Source: Poecilobothrus nobilitatus
Lineage: Eukaryota > Arthropoda > Insecta > Diptera > Dolichopodidae
Assembly: GCA_947095535.1 (NCBI GenBank)
Contig: OX352774.1
Coordinates: forward strand, 248,001-312,000
Direction: 5' to 3'
DNA: 64,000 nt
In this document: piece after piece, positions 23,224-33,830 of the stretch
Numbering within the stretch: position 1 is the stretch's first letter
Layout of the letters: each line of letters starts with the position of its first letter
Made by a program: the position numbers and the translations under genes
Notes under the pieces: generated by a model
What the model saw: the letters and a program-made list of their open reading frames with translations, nothing else
The model's database searches: none
Told to the model about the DNA's origin: nothing

Positions 23224-23556
23224 TGTAGGGAATTTAAATAATTTAAAAGGAAAAAATAACCAAATATACTTGGCAAAGTAATAATTTGATGTATGCTCCT
23301 GTACTATAAATAATTAATTATGTTAAAACGAAAAAAATTCATAGTATGTATTTGTTTAATGTTACATTATTAAAATATGTAATTCTAATTACTGTAAAGT
23401 GTATAACACTTTTGAATAATTATTCAGAAAGACTTTCTATGCATATTTTAATAAAACGAAAATAAAGAAAGAAGAAAGACTAGTTTCAGTTTGGATTAAG
23501 TCGTATTATCAAAACGTTGTGTTTTATTTAAATTTAAAATTTTATTGATGCTTGTA
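23224..23556 (+). repeat. 5' LTR of the Ty3/gypsy element
   Basis: Begins TGTAGGGAATTTAAATAA and ends about gatgcttgta. It matches 28562-28915 nearly throughout (catgctcctgtactataaata, ttcatagtatgtatttgttt, aaaacgttgtgttttattt). It lacks about 15 bp that are present in the 3' copy after gactttctatg. The exact right end is uncertain and no primer-binding site could be assigned. Confidence 0.78.
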
Positions 23557-25088
23557 AAATCAGAAGTGGGATTTTAGCAACACGTTTTCGAAAGAAATCC
23601 TAAAAAAACTTAAGCATCCTTATATAATTTTAAGTTAATTTATGTGAAATTTGCAACGTTGAATTCGTTAACTGTGTTATGATATAAATTTTATTAAAAA
23701 AACAAAAGAATAATTTATTATTTGATTTATGAAGTTAAGGCTAAAATACGTGCCAAAACTTTTTTAGAAAATGCCACAATTCCTTTATTAAAGGAAAAGT
23801 TAGATAATTTTGGACTGAACGTTACCGGAGCAAAAGCAGTGTTAAAATTGCGTCTCCAAGACAAAATCAATGAACTTGGAAACGATGAACTTGAACTACA
23901 TTTCCCGTCAAATATTTCCCACAAGCAGCAGTGAGGAACAGTTATGTGACGAAACAGCAACAGAAGAAACACAAGTAAATGCTAACGGTTTACAAAACGA
24001 AATTGACGAATTAAACTTAATGATACAAAAACAGCAAGAAATTTTAAGTTTAAAAAATACAACTAGCAGCTTTGTGCAACAGCTCCGAACCATCGAGTAC
24101 TCTATTCAACTTTAAAGATATAGAAGAATCATTACCATCTTTCTCTGGTGATAATGATTACTCAGTTAAACATTTTATAAGCAGCTTTGAAGAGGCTAAA
24201 GAATTAAATAAATGGGACGATCAACAATAATTTATATATATTGTAGAAGATTACTTAAAGGTACGGCGAAATTATTTTTAAGATCATCTTTATGTAGAAC
24301 GTGGAACGAATTGAAAGCTTCTTTAATGTCCGAATTTCACCATGTGGTAACATCAGCAGATATCCACAATACTCTTCGTAATCGTAGAAAAGGCAAGGGC
24401 GAAAATATTCATCAATTCTGCTTAGCAATGCAAGAGATTGCATCATCAGGACATGTTGTGTTGACGAAGAAGATTTATTATACTTCATAGTCTTAGGAAT
24501 TCCAGACTCCTTATTCAACAAACAGTTACTTTTTACGGCAAAAAATATGTCAGAACTGAAGCAAATATTGAGAAAATATGATAAAATCAAATTAATTTCT
24601 TCCGAAACGGATATTAAGCCATCTTTTGTGAGAATTTCCTCAAGACACATAACCAAAAACAATTCATCTACTAAACCCAGGTGTTACAATTGTAACGAAA
24701 CGGGTCACATATCAATTAAATGTTCAAAGCCACCACGTGAAAGGGGAACTTGCTATAAATGTGGCAAAAGTGGGCATATGGCGCCCAATTATTCTCAAAC
24801 ATCATCACCTGTGCTGGTTGTAGAAAATAATGAAGCAGAAAACAGTAATTATGGCAGTTCATTAAATATTACTAACAATTTTTATCACAGTTTTAGTTAC
24901 ACCATTACCAGTAACACTTCAAACGAAGTAAAAACTAACGTGACAGCTAACACCATTTTAGATACCGGCAGTCCAATCAGCTTTATCCAAGAAGCGTTTG
25001 TACCACCATATGCACTTTCATCAGATGTTGCTGAATGCGATTATGCTGGAGTAAATAGTAGTAAATTAGTAATTGTAGGAAAAATCTA
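23557..25088 (+). pseudogene. Ty3/gypsy Gag and protease region
   Basis: The N-terminal piece from 23749 has LLKEKLDNFGLNVTGAKAVL (residues 24-43), resembling a SAP nucleic-acid-binding motif. A frameshift follows near 23900 and a coiled-coil-like NEIDELNLMIQKQQEI comes next. Gag core pieces lie at 24212-24490 (SEFHHVVTSADIHNTLRNRR). The frame from 24547 holds two zinc knuckles, CYNCNETGHISIKC and CYKCGKSGHMAPNY, the second with its last Cys replaced by Tyr. It ends with a protease motif ILDTGSPISFIQ near residues 137-148. It is split over at least four frames, so it cannot give one protein. Confidence 0.78.
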
Positions 25089-28054
25089 ATGTGAAATAAA
25101 TATTAATAACTGTAAGTAAAAATAAAATACATTTAAAATTATATGTTGTTAAAAATGGTACTATGGAGTGCACTGTAGTGTTAGGTAGGAATTTTTTAGA
25201 AAAATCAAATGCAAAATTTACTTTTTATAATAGTACTAAAAAATTTAAAGAAAATAAAACAGAAGACTTAGATAAAGTTTTAAAAGAAATTTAAAATATT
25301 GATACGTGTTATGTTAATGAAAATTTTGAATTTGAACATTAATAAAAATTTGACTTTCGCTGAAAAAGAGCGCGCAAATAAAATTATGAAAGAATTTAAT
25401 GATGAATTTTTAATAAAAATAAAAGAATTTAATAAAGAATCTTTTAGCAACAAAAGTTTTGAAATGCAAATTAGTTTATCAAATACGAACAGTATTTTCA
25501 ACTGCACGCCAAGAAGATTACCTCATGTGCATAAATTCGAATTGAAAAAATCTTAGATGATTTATTAGAGCGTAAAATAATCCAAGAAAGTAGTTCGCAA
25601 TATGCTTCACCCATTGTTCTTACTAAAAAGAAGAATGCAGAGTTCAGATTATATATCGATTATCGTGAGTTAAATAAATTAACAAGAAGATAACTATCCA
25701 CTACCACTTATTGAGGATCATTTAGATCAGTTAAGAGGGAAAAAATATTTTTCTTTGTTGGATTTATGAAATGGTTTTCACCATGTTAAAATGTCCACCA
25801 TGGCTCTTGAGTCTATACAATACACTTCTTTTGTTACTCCACTAGGACAATTCGAATATCTGCGCATGTCATTTGGATTAAAAAATGCGCCTAGTGTGTT
25901 TCAGCGCTACATAAATTATATTTTTAAAGACTTAATAATTTCAGGTAAACTCTTATTATACGTTGACGATTTCTTAATAGCTTCGGAAACTAAAGAAGAA
26001 CATTTTGAATTATTAATAAAGGTTATGAAAATTGTTAAGAAACATAATCTCCAACTTAGGTTTGATAAATGTTTTTTATTTCAAGAAAGAATTACGTACT
26101 TAGGATACGAAGTAAGTGAAAATGGTATAGGTCCAAACTTGGGAGGTTTAAATGCAGTTAAAAAATTTCCAATTCCAAAAAATGTAAAAGAATTACATTC
26201 TTTCTTGGTATTATGCTCTTACTTTAGAAAATTTATTAAGAATTTTCCTTTATTATCAAAGCCATTATACGGTATATTAAAACAAAACGTAAATTTTCAA
26301 TTCGGGATAAATGAAATAAAAGTTTTTGAAAGCTTAAAAGAAAAATTATTAGAAGCACCAGTTATTAGTATTTATTCTCCTCATGCAGAAACAGAGCTTC
26401 ACTGCGACGCAAGCACTATAGGTTTCGGTGTAGTGTTGCTACAACGGCAAGCAGACAATAAACTCCATCCAATTTTCTTTTTCTCAAAAAGAGCTATATC
26501 CGCTGAGTCAAAATATCACTCATACGAATTAGAAACTCTTGCAATTATATATGCTTTAAGGCGGTTTCGTGTTTACCTTATAGGTATCAAATTTAAAATC
26601 ATAACTGATTGCAAATCGCTTACGCTTACGTTGAACAAAAAGCTTTTAAATCCAAGAATATCACGTTGGGCCTTAGAGCTGCAGGACTATGACTACTTAG
26701 TTGAATATAGAGATTCAAGTAGAATGAATCATGTAGATGCGTTAAGTAGATGCCACAATATCTTGCTGGTGGAAACTGATTCATTCGAATATGCGTTGGC
26801 ATCAGCTCAACATAAGGATGTTGTTATAAAAAATATCGCTAAAATGTTAGAACAACAACAACATCCATTATATGAGATAGTAAATGGTCTTGTATATCGT
26901 AAAACTAAAGAAAATATTTTATTTTATGTACCAACCCTAATGGAAAGAAATGTCATACAAACACATCATGACAGACTAAGCCATATTGGAGGTGATAAAT
27001 TATTTCAACATCTAAAAACGACCTACTGGTTCCCATCTATGAAAAATAAAATTAAAGATTACATTATAAATTGTTTGAAGTGCTTATACTATTCTATCCC
27101 TTCGGGGAAAAAGAAGGCGATCTTCATTGTATTCCTAAAGGTAATAAACCTTTTGACACTATCCATATAGACCACTACGGTCCACTTCCTTCTGGAGTTA
27201 GAAATTTAAAGAATTATATTTTTGTTGCGATTGATGGATTTACGAAATTCACAAAACTATATTCCCTAAAAACCACTAACACGAAAGCAGTTATTGAAAG
27301 TTTAACCAACTATTTTTCAACATATAGTAAACCTAATAAAATGGTGTCAGACCGTGGATCTTGTTTTACTTCAAATGACTTTTCCTATTTTTAAAGGAAC
27401 ATATAAAAATTGCAACCGGTTCTCCACAATCGAATGGGCAGGTAGAAAGAGTAAATAGTCATTAACAACGATGCTATCAAAAGAAAGCGAATTAGATTCA
27501 GAAGAATGGTCTAGATATTTAAGTAAAGTAGAATTTGCTATAAATAACACGGTAAATAAAAGTACTGGAACCACTCCAAGTATTCCTCAACACGGGATAA
27601 TAGAAGATAAAGTTAAAGATTATTTAGAAAAAGAAATACTTAACGACAAATTAGAAAATTTAGAAAAGGTTAGAGAAAAAGCAAAAGAAAATATTGTTCG
27701 TAGTCAAAATACTAATAAAATCTATTATGATAAAACTCATAAAAACTCAAAGAAAACGCAAAAGAAAATATTGTTCGTAGTCAAAATACTAATAAAATCT
27801 ATTATGATAAAACTCATAAAAAACCACATAAGTATAATGTTGGCGATCTTGTCATGGTAAAAAATGTAGTAAATATAACTCCACTAGTAAATAAAAAATT
27901 ATTGGCCAAGTATAAGGGCCCATACCAAGTCAAGAAAGTCTTACCAAACGATAGATATTTTATTAAAGATATGGAAAATTTACAAATATCCAGGACTCGT
28001 TATGAAGGAGTATCATCTCCAGAAAATATGAAACCATATGTACAACTTAACTAA
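25089..28054 (+). pseudogene. Ty3/gypsy Pol (RT, RNase H, integrase), broken
   Basis: The fingers region lies in several frames at 25500-25790 (SSSQYASPIVLTKKKNAEFR), with a stop inside the LLDL-stop-NGFHHV motif at about 25768. The long frame 25791-27170 has RMSFGLKNAPSVFQRYI, the RT active site YVDD (LLLYVDDFLIAS), RNase H HCDASTIGFG, and DALSR. The integrase zinc region follows (HHDRLSHIGG, CLKC). The core lies in 27071-27394 (DHYGPLP, SDRGSCFTSNDF) and after a break SPQSNGQVERVNS. The C-terminal piece 27854-28054 has LLAKYKGPYQVKKVL. No env frame is seen. A 77-bp-offset tandem duplication lies at 27681/27758. Confidence 0.85.
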
Positions 28055-28561
28055 CACGTACCAATATAGAAAAAAAAAAGTTAAAGTTATTAGAAGAATT
28101 TTATTTAAGTTGTAAAATCAAAAAAAAAAAAAATATGTTGTTGTTTTAGTATTTTAGTAGTTATGTATGTGATTTTTTTATATAATTAGGTACATATATA
28201 TGTAAATAAATAAATTTAGTTTTAAGATATAAGTACATATGTACACTTATAAATTATTTATTATCATGATAAAATATATTTTGATAGTACTGCTGTACTG
28301 TTCTAAATTGTGCATATTAGTACTTAAACATGTAAATATTATTGTATTAAATTGGAAAGAAAAAAACAGTTAATTTTTTTTTGTTTTTTTGTACTGTTCT
28401 AAGATTGCAATATTTTTGTATTTACATAAATTTAAAAAAAAAACTAATTTTTTGTTTTAAGCGAATTAACTATGAGATATCACAGATATATTATATGTAT
28501 TACTTATTATAATAAAATCAAGGACGATTTAATGTCAGGCCATTTCTTCAATTGTAGGGAA
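28055..28561 (+). other. 3' noncoding part of the Ty3/gypsy element
   Basis: AT-rich, between the end of Pol and the 3' LTR. No env-like ORF. No clear polypurine tract stands immediately before the LTR. Confidence 0.5.
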
Positions 28562-28915
28562 TGTAGGGAATTTAAATAATTAAAACGGAAAAAATAACCA
28601 ATTATACTTGGCAAAGTAATAATTTGATGTATGCTCCTGTACTATAAATAATAAATTATGTTAAAACGAAAAAGATTCATAGTATGTATTTGTTTAATGT
28701 TACATTATTAAAATATGTAATTCTAATTACTGTAAAGTGTATAACACTTTTGAATAATTATTGAGAAAGACTTTCTATGTAATTGTACACATGCATATTT
28801 TTATAAAACGAAAATAAAGAAAGAAGAAAGATTAGTTTTAGTTTGGATTAAATCGTATTATCAAAACGTTGTGTTTTATTTAAATTTAAAATTTTAATGC
28901 TTGCTGATGCTTACA
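28562..28915 (+). repeat. 3' LTR of the Ty3/gypsy element
   Basis: Begins TGTAGGGAATTTAAATAA and ends about gatgcttaca. It carries extra tgtaattgtacaca-like bases absent from the 5' copy. The two LTRs differ at several positions, so the insertion is not recent. Confidence 0.78.
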
Positions 28916-29700
28916 TTTTTTTCTTACTTTTTCTATATATTTGTTCTTCATTATAAGATGACAGCTGATAACTTGAACCATTTTGGTCTCTCGCACTATC
29001 GAGACGAGACTAACTTTTGTGCAGTACAACCTCTGGAAGGAAGAGCTGCTGGAATATTTTCTGATGTTACATAGCTCCATTGATTAACAGAAGTATATTT
29101 CCGTATATCTGTTACTCTATTTCTCAATAACACATCTCATATTTCGCGGCAAGTCCATGTTACGACAATAGGTGAATCGCATCCAAAATACGACCTTTAG
29201 ATTTATATTCAAACGATCCATAATACTGTTGAATAACTTCACTCCTATACAGGCTCCCATAAATTCAAATTTCGGAATTGTTATTTTATTATTCTTCTTA
29301 TTTAATGGTGTAATTTTCATTTAGCTTGAATTAATTGTACATTCACTTGTTGAGATGTTTCAGTTCTTAGAAATGCAACCGCTGAATATGCTATTTGGTT
29401 AGCATCGCAAAATACATGTATCGAATTACCGCCGTATCATTGGTACCTAATAACTATTGAGGAATATTTATCTGATTGAGGTGTACTAAATTATGCTGCT
29501 ATTCGATAAATTGTTTCTTTGTATGTTCATCCACATTTTCATCCCAACCAATTTTGGCATGCAAAATTTTTTGCAATAACTTTCTTTTGTAACCATTTTT
29601 TGTTCCAATTTTTTCATACGAAATTATTAAAGCTATTAAAACTTTAAAATAATCCCATTCTTGTGGACACGATGGTGTGTCGAATATTGTTCTAAAAAAT
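28916..29700 (-). pseudogene. BEL/Pao RNase H region, right half of the split element
   Basis: Reading right to left on the minus strand: QKILHAKIGWDENVDEH (about 29560-29510), IHVFCDANQIAYSAVAFLRT (about 29420-29360; catalytic Asp in FCDA), ITIPKFEFMGACIGVKLFNS (about 29285-29230), then QWSYVTSENIPAALPSRGCT (about 29080-29020). These are typical BEL/Pao motifs (WDE, FCDASxxAY, IPRLEL, W.YV....NPAD.PSRG). The next domain, integrase, continues at 23223 across the gypsy insertion. The 5' part (gag, RT) is missing beyond 29700. Confidence 0.8.
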
Positions 29701-29707
29701 ACAATTA

Positions 29708-30200
29708 ATGATCTGCGATATTCTTGCTCATATTTTCAATAAAAGCATTTTCTCAGGAATGTTTCCTGATGAACTTAAATGGGCAGTAATAATTCCTCTG
29801 TTCAAAAAAGGTTATTGTGAGAACTTAAACAATTGCAGACCTATTTCACTTCTGCCTGTTGCAAAATGTTTGCAAAAGTTTTTGAAAAAATCGTAAAGAA
29901 TAGGATATTAGTTTTTCTAAGGAATACAAATTTTTTCAGTTTTGCACAGTACGGCTTCAGAAATGGTATATCCACAGAAGATGCCTTATTCGAATTTTGT
30001 TCAAAGGTGTATGAAAATTTAGACAAAGAAGAACGTACGGCTGCCTTTGTTGTCGATATAACAAAAGCTTTTGATATGGTTAATCACAATATTTTGTTGA
30101 AGAAAATGGAAAATGCAGGTTTCAGAGGTTTTATTCTAGAGTGGTTTTCCAGTTATTTAATGACAGAACTTCTCAAAAGCTATTTTCGTTCCATTTTGTA
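29708..30200 (+). pseudogene. LINE reverse-transcriptase fragment (CR1/jockey-type)
   Basis: Two overlapping frames give the start of an RT domain: FPDELKWAVIIPLFKKGYCE and NCRPISLLPV, then after a one-base shift VFEKIVKNRILVFLRNTNFF, QYGFRNGISTEDALFEF and FVVDITKAFDMVNHNILLKK. This covers RT blocks 1 to motif A (DITKAFD). It ends near 30165 before motifs B and C. It is cut at the left by the BEL remnant, which reads in the opposite direction. Confidence 0.78.
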
Positions 30201-30770
30201 CAGTTTTTATCGTTTATAACATCTGTGTTCTAAAGAAGTTTTAAAGACCTTCTACATTTTCCAATCAAAATTGCAGTGAGGCATTACATGCTGGGGAGGA
30301 GCCTATTGGTATAAGATACAGCTTCTACTTATGTTACAACAAAATGTGATCAGAAAAGTATGTAATAAAATATGCAACGTTGTTTCCATTAATCCCAATT
30401 TTCACTTTCAACTGATTCCAGTGTTTTTCAGCCATTTACAAAATCTCAAAGATCGAGTTTTATAAGCATTGCCTCTATATGAGTACATGGTAATCCATGA
30501 ATACATATCATATATGGTAATTATCACGATTTAGTTGCTTAAATTTAAATAAATTTATTTCGAAGAACCATCTTGACATCGTTTCTTTTTCTATTTCACT
30601 ATAGTCCAATAGAAGTCAACGCCTTTTTTATTGTTTTACTTTATTTTAATAATTACAGATCACTTAGATTTGTAACAAACAAAACTTCTACACCGTTAAA
30701 GATAGAGAAAAAAAATTTTAACCATGGGTAGGTCTCATAAAAAAAATAATTTTGTGGAACAACTTTTTCA
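30201..30770. other. AT-rich, nothing recognised
   Basis: No coding or repeat signature was supported. Confidence 0.3.
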
Positions 30771-31790
30771 TGTAGCCGCATCCATTACGGAGCTACAGCC
30801 CCTCAAACTTTGAAAAAGCCCTATTTTTAAATGTATATATCTTATGTTCTGCTTAAGATTTTTTCAATCTGAAAACGTCATTCGACAGGTATTTTTATTA
30901 ACTTTGTAAATTAATATCAAAATTATACATTTTTTTAAAATTTAGTATTTAAATTTACCGTTATGTGAAAACCAAATTTTGCATGATTTTTCTAATTTCA
31001 TAACTCCGGCACGCTTTCAGATAGAGGCTTGAAATTTTGAGGCAAGAAAGAACTTTTAAAATTAGTATAAGTTTGCTCAGAAAATTTTTTTGGACCACCT
31101 CCTGTTTGAGCTATTAGGGCTCAAAAATTGAAAATTGGCTATTTTTAAACACCTGTAACTTAGGAACCTGTACACATTTTACTTCCGCAAGACATCAAAA
31201 TTAAAGCTATGGTAATATATTTTTAGGTGTGTTAAAGGTGTGTGTTTTTTTTAATTGTATAGAGTTCCAGAGTTACAGCTCTTTAAAATTGCGAAAAAGC
31301 CCCATTTTCAGATGTATATATCTCAGGCTCTGGGTAATAGTTTTGCAATCTAAAATCGCCAGAAGACCGAAAATTTTATTATATACATAAAACGATATCA
31401 AAATTATGCAATATTTTGTAATTTACTACTTAAATTTACCGTTATGTGAAAATCACCTTTTGCATGAAATTTCTTTTTTCATAACTCCGGCACGCCTTCA
31501 GATAGGAATCTGAAATTTTGAGACAAGAAAGAACTTTTAGAATTAGTATAAGTTTCCTCAGAACATTTTTTAGCAGCACCCCTTCTTTAAGAGTTATTAC
31601 GTCTCAAAAATTGAAAATTTGCAATTTTTAGACACCTGTAACTTAGCCACCTATAAAAATTTTTCTTCGACAAGCCATGAACATTAAAGGTTCAATAACA
31701 TATTTTTACGTGTGTTAACGATTTTTCTTAATTATATAGGGTTCCGGACTTACAGTTCCTCTAAATTCCAGAAAAGTCCTATTTTCACTT
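30771..31790 (+). repeat. Dispersed repeat with about 480-bp tandem period
   Basis: The phrase gagctacagcccctcaaactttgaaaaagcccta recurs in diverged form at about 30790, 31270 and 31750, with accompanying tttaccgttatgtgaaaa and cataactccggcacgc(t/c)ttcagata. Shares sequence with 2439-3700. No coding. Confidence 0.6.
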
Positions 31791-32155
31791 TTTTCTTATT
31801 TACATGAAACTTTCAAATTTTTGTGAAAGTCACAATTCTAAACAGTTTGTATTATCTTTTGGAAATGTGTGCTTTTAAAAACCGTTGGTTTACATTCTAC
31901 CTTGTTGTCTTTAAAGATGACTTGGATTTTAGCAGATTTTTTTTTCATTTAAAAAACCGTGCCTGCGCCCATTACCTTCGTTACATTTATTAATTCATAT
32001 TAAAAGGTTTTTTAAGGTTATTGTACAATTAAAATTCATTAATGATAAAAAGAGATAATAATATATAAGTATAATAATTATTATAAATCAATTATAAAAA
32101 GAAGTTAAGTTATTTATTTCAGTTTAAAACAAACTAATTACAATAATATATTAAA

Positions 32156-33793
32156 CTAGAAAATCCCCTGTGCAATTGCACAATTTCTATAGATGCAAAA
32201 ACATTTACATTATCATGCTGCCTTAATAAACTCCCTAAAAATTTCATTTTTATATCAGCACCATTAAAAAAAACATTGGAATCATTTACTTGATGTAATA
32301 GAAAAAATACATAAAACAAATCTAAACACATAAAATAAAAAAGCTAGGTACATTTTATTAATTTTTCTCGCCGTTTTTTCGTGGCGGTAATTTTTAACAG
32401 TTTTTTAATCATTGAGAAAAAATGGTCCAAGCTAAAAACACATTCAGGGTAAAAGTTCTTGGCGATATGCCAAAAATTGTTTGAAACACATGTATAAAGT
32501 GCACAATAAAAATCGGCGAAAAATGCCAGCGATTTTTTTGCCCGGCTGAAAAATTTATATTTTATAATTTTGTAGAGGCGAAATCAATATAGTAGTTATA
32601 TTGTGGCATTAAAATTCAAAAACAATTTTTAATGCAATTTTTTTAACATTCGATTTGTAGATAGGTTAAGATAATAATAAGATAATAATAATAATAATAA
32701 TAAGGTTAAGATAATATGTCATTTGAAGAAAAATTAATCGAGATAGTAATAAGGAAAATAGTAAATTAAATGAAGACACATTCATTTTTGTTAGTTTCAA
32801 AAATGTTCTTCATCCTTTTCTTTTATTTCCTTCTTTTAATCGAAATAATTTTAATATTTTTTTAAATTTTACTCTCCATTTTTCTTTAGTTTTAAAAAAT
32901 TTTTTTTATGTCAATAAAAAACACCTTTTTTCGTCGCGAAATTTACGATCCGAAATTCGTCCAGCGCCATTGGTCACTGCGCTGAATGTGTTTTTATTTT
33001 TAATTACTTTTCTATCAACAAAATCTATCAACAAAAAAAAATTCTTCTATAGTTGCTTTAAAATTGATGTGCCTGCTGCAGTTAATTCATTACTTCTTTC
33101 GCATGTGTAAAACAAAATGGAAGAAATTGAAAGCAACTGTCTCGAACTGGGTTAACAAGTCAATCACACAATAAGGTAACATTAATTCTAATTTTAAGTT
33201 TTCCAATAGCTCTAAATCTAGAATAAAAACTAATAATAATATAAATAATAAAGATAAGATTACTAACACTAATATTAAAAATAATAGATTTGATTTGTCG
33301 GACAACAATGGGTTGAGTAGTGAGGAAGTTAACACGGCGGATTTCACTTTTGATCGTAAGGAAACATCTCCTCTATTTGTTGGCTTTGGCTATAAATTTT
33401 TGGTTCTGCTAACAACTTTAAAAATAATAAACAAAATAACGATCAAAATACTAATATTAAAAATAAGAAAAATTTAAAAATTTCTAAAGTAAATCATCAA
33501 AGCAAAATTAATAATTATGTTTTTAACCGAAATAATAATAAAATTAATAATAATATCATAATATTTAATCTGTAAATGATAGACATTTAAAACCCTTTTA
33601 CTCAATGATTTACCAACCAACTTTAATTTTTTTTATTTTAAATGATAAATATTCAGTACAGCCATCTCACAATATCACTATTTTTCCAAAATTTTCTAAC
33701 TTTCATTATTAATTTTACATTTTTCTAAAAAACCCATGTAAAGAATATAGATATGTATCATCAGAAATTATATATACATATATAGATATTAGA
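32156..33793 (-). mobile_element. Helitron family II, copy 1 carrying a LINE ORF1 fragment
   Basis: On the minus strand the 3' end is the palindrome TGTGCAATTGCACA, then GGGGATTTT, then CTAG (32159-32156), followed by T. The 5' end is TCTAATATCTATATATG at 33793, preceded by A. TC start, hairpin and CTAG between A and T fit a Helitron. No helicase frame. The 32156-32525 part recurs at 38970-39376. Positions 33005-33480 hold the C-terminal half of a LINE ORF1 in plus orientation, also present at 51140-51602 inverted. Length 1638 bp. Confidence 0.6.
33005..33480 (+). pseudogene. LINE ORF1 C-terminal fragment inside Helitron II
   Basis: The plus strand reads FKIDVPAAVNSLL, a stop in place of a residue, NKMEEIESNCLELG and later LSDNNGLSSEEVNTADFTFD and KETSPLFVGFGYKF. 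It is nearly identical, inverted, to 51140-51602, where the frame is better preserved. It carries stops, so it is not functional. Confidence 0.6.
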
Positions 33794-33830
33794 TAACGCA
33801 AGTAGAACAAAAAATCTCTCACAATTTTTA

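Noticed and set aside
23224..28915. Gypsy element as an errantivirus with env
   Set aside because: No env-like ORF between the end of Pol (28054) and the 3' LTR, and Gag/Pol are broken.
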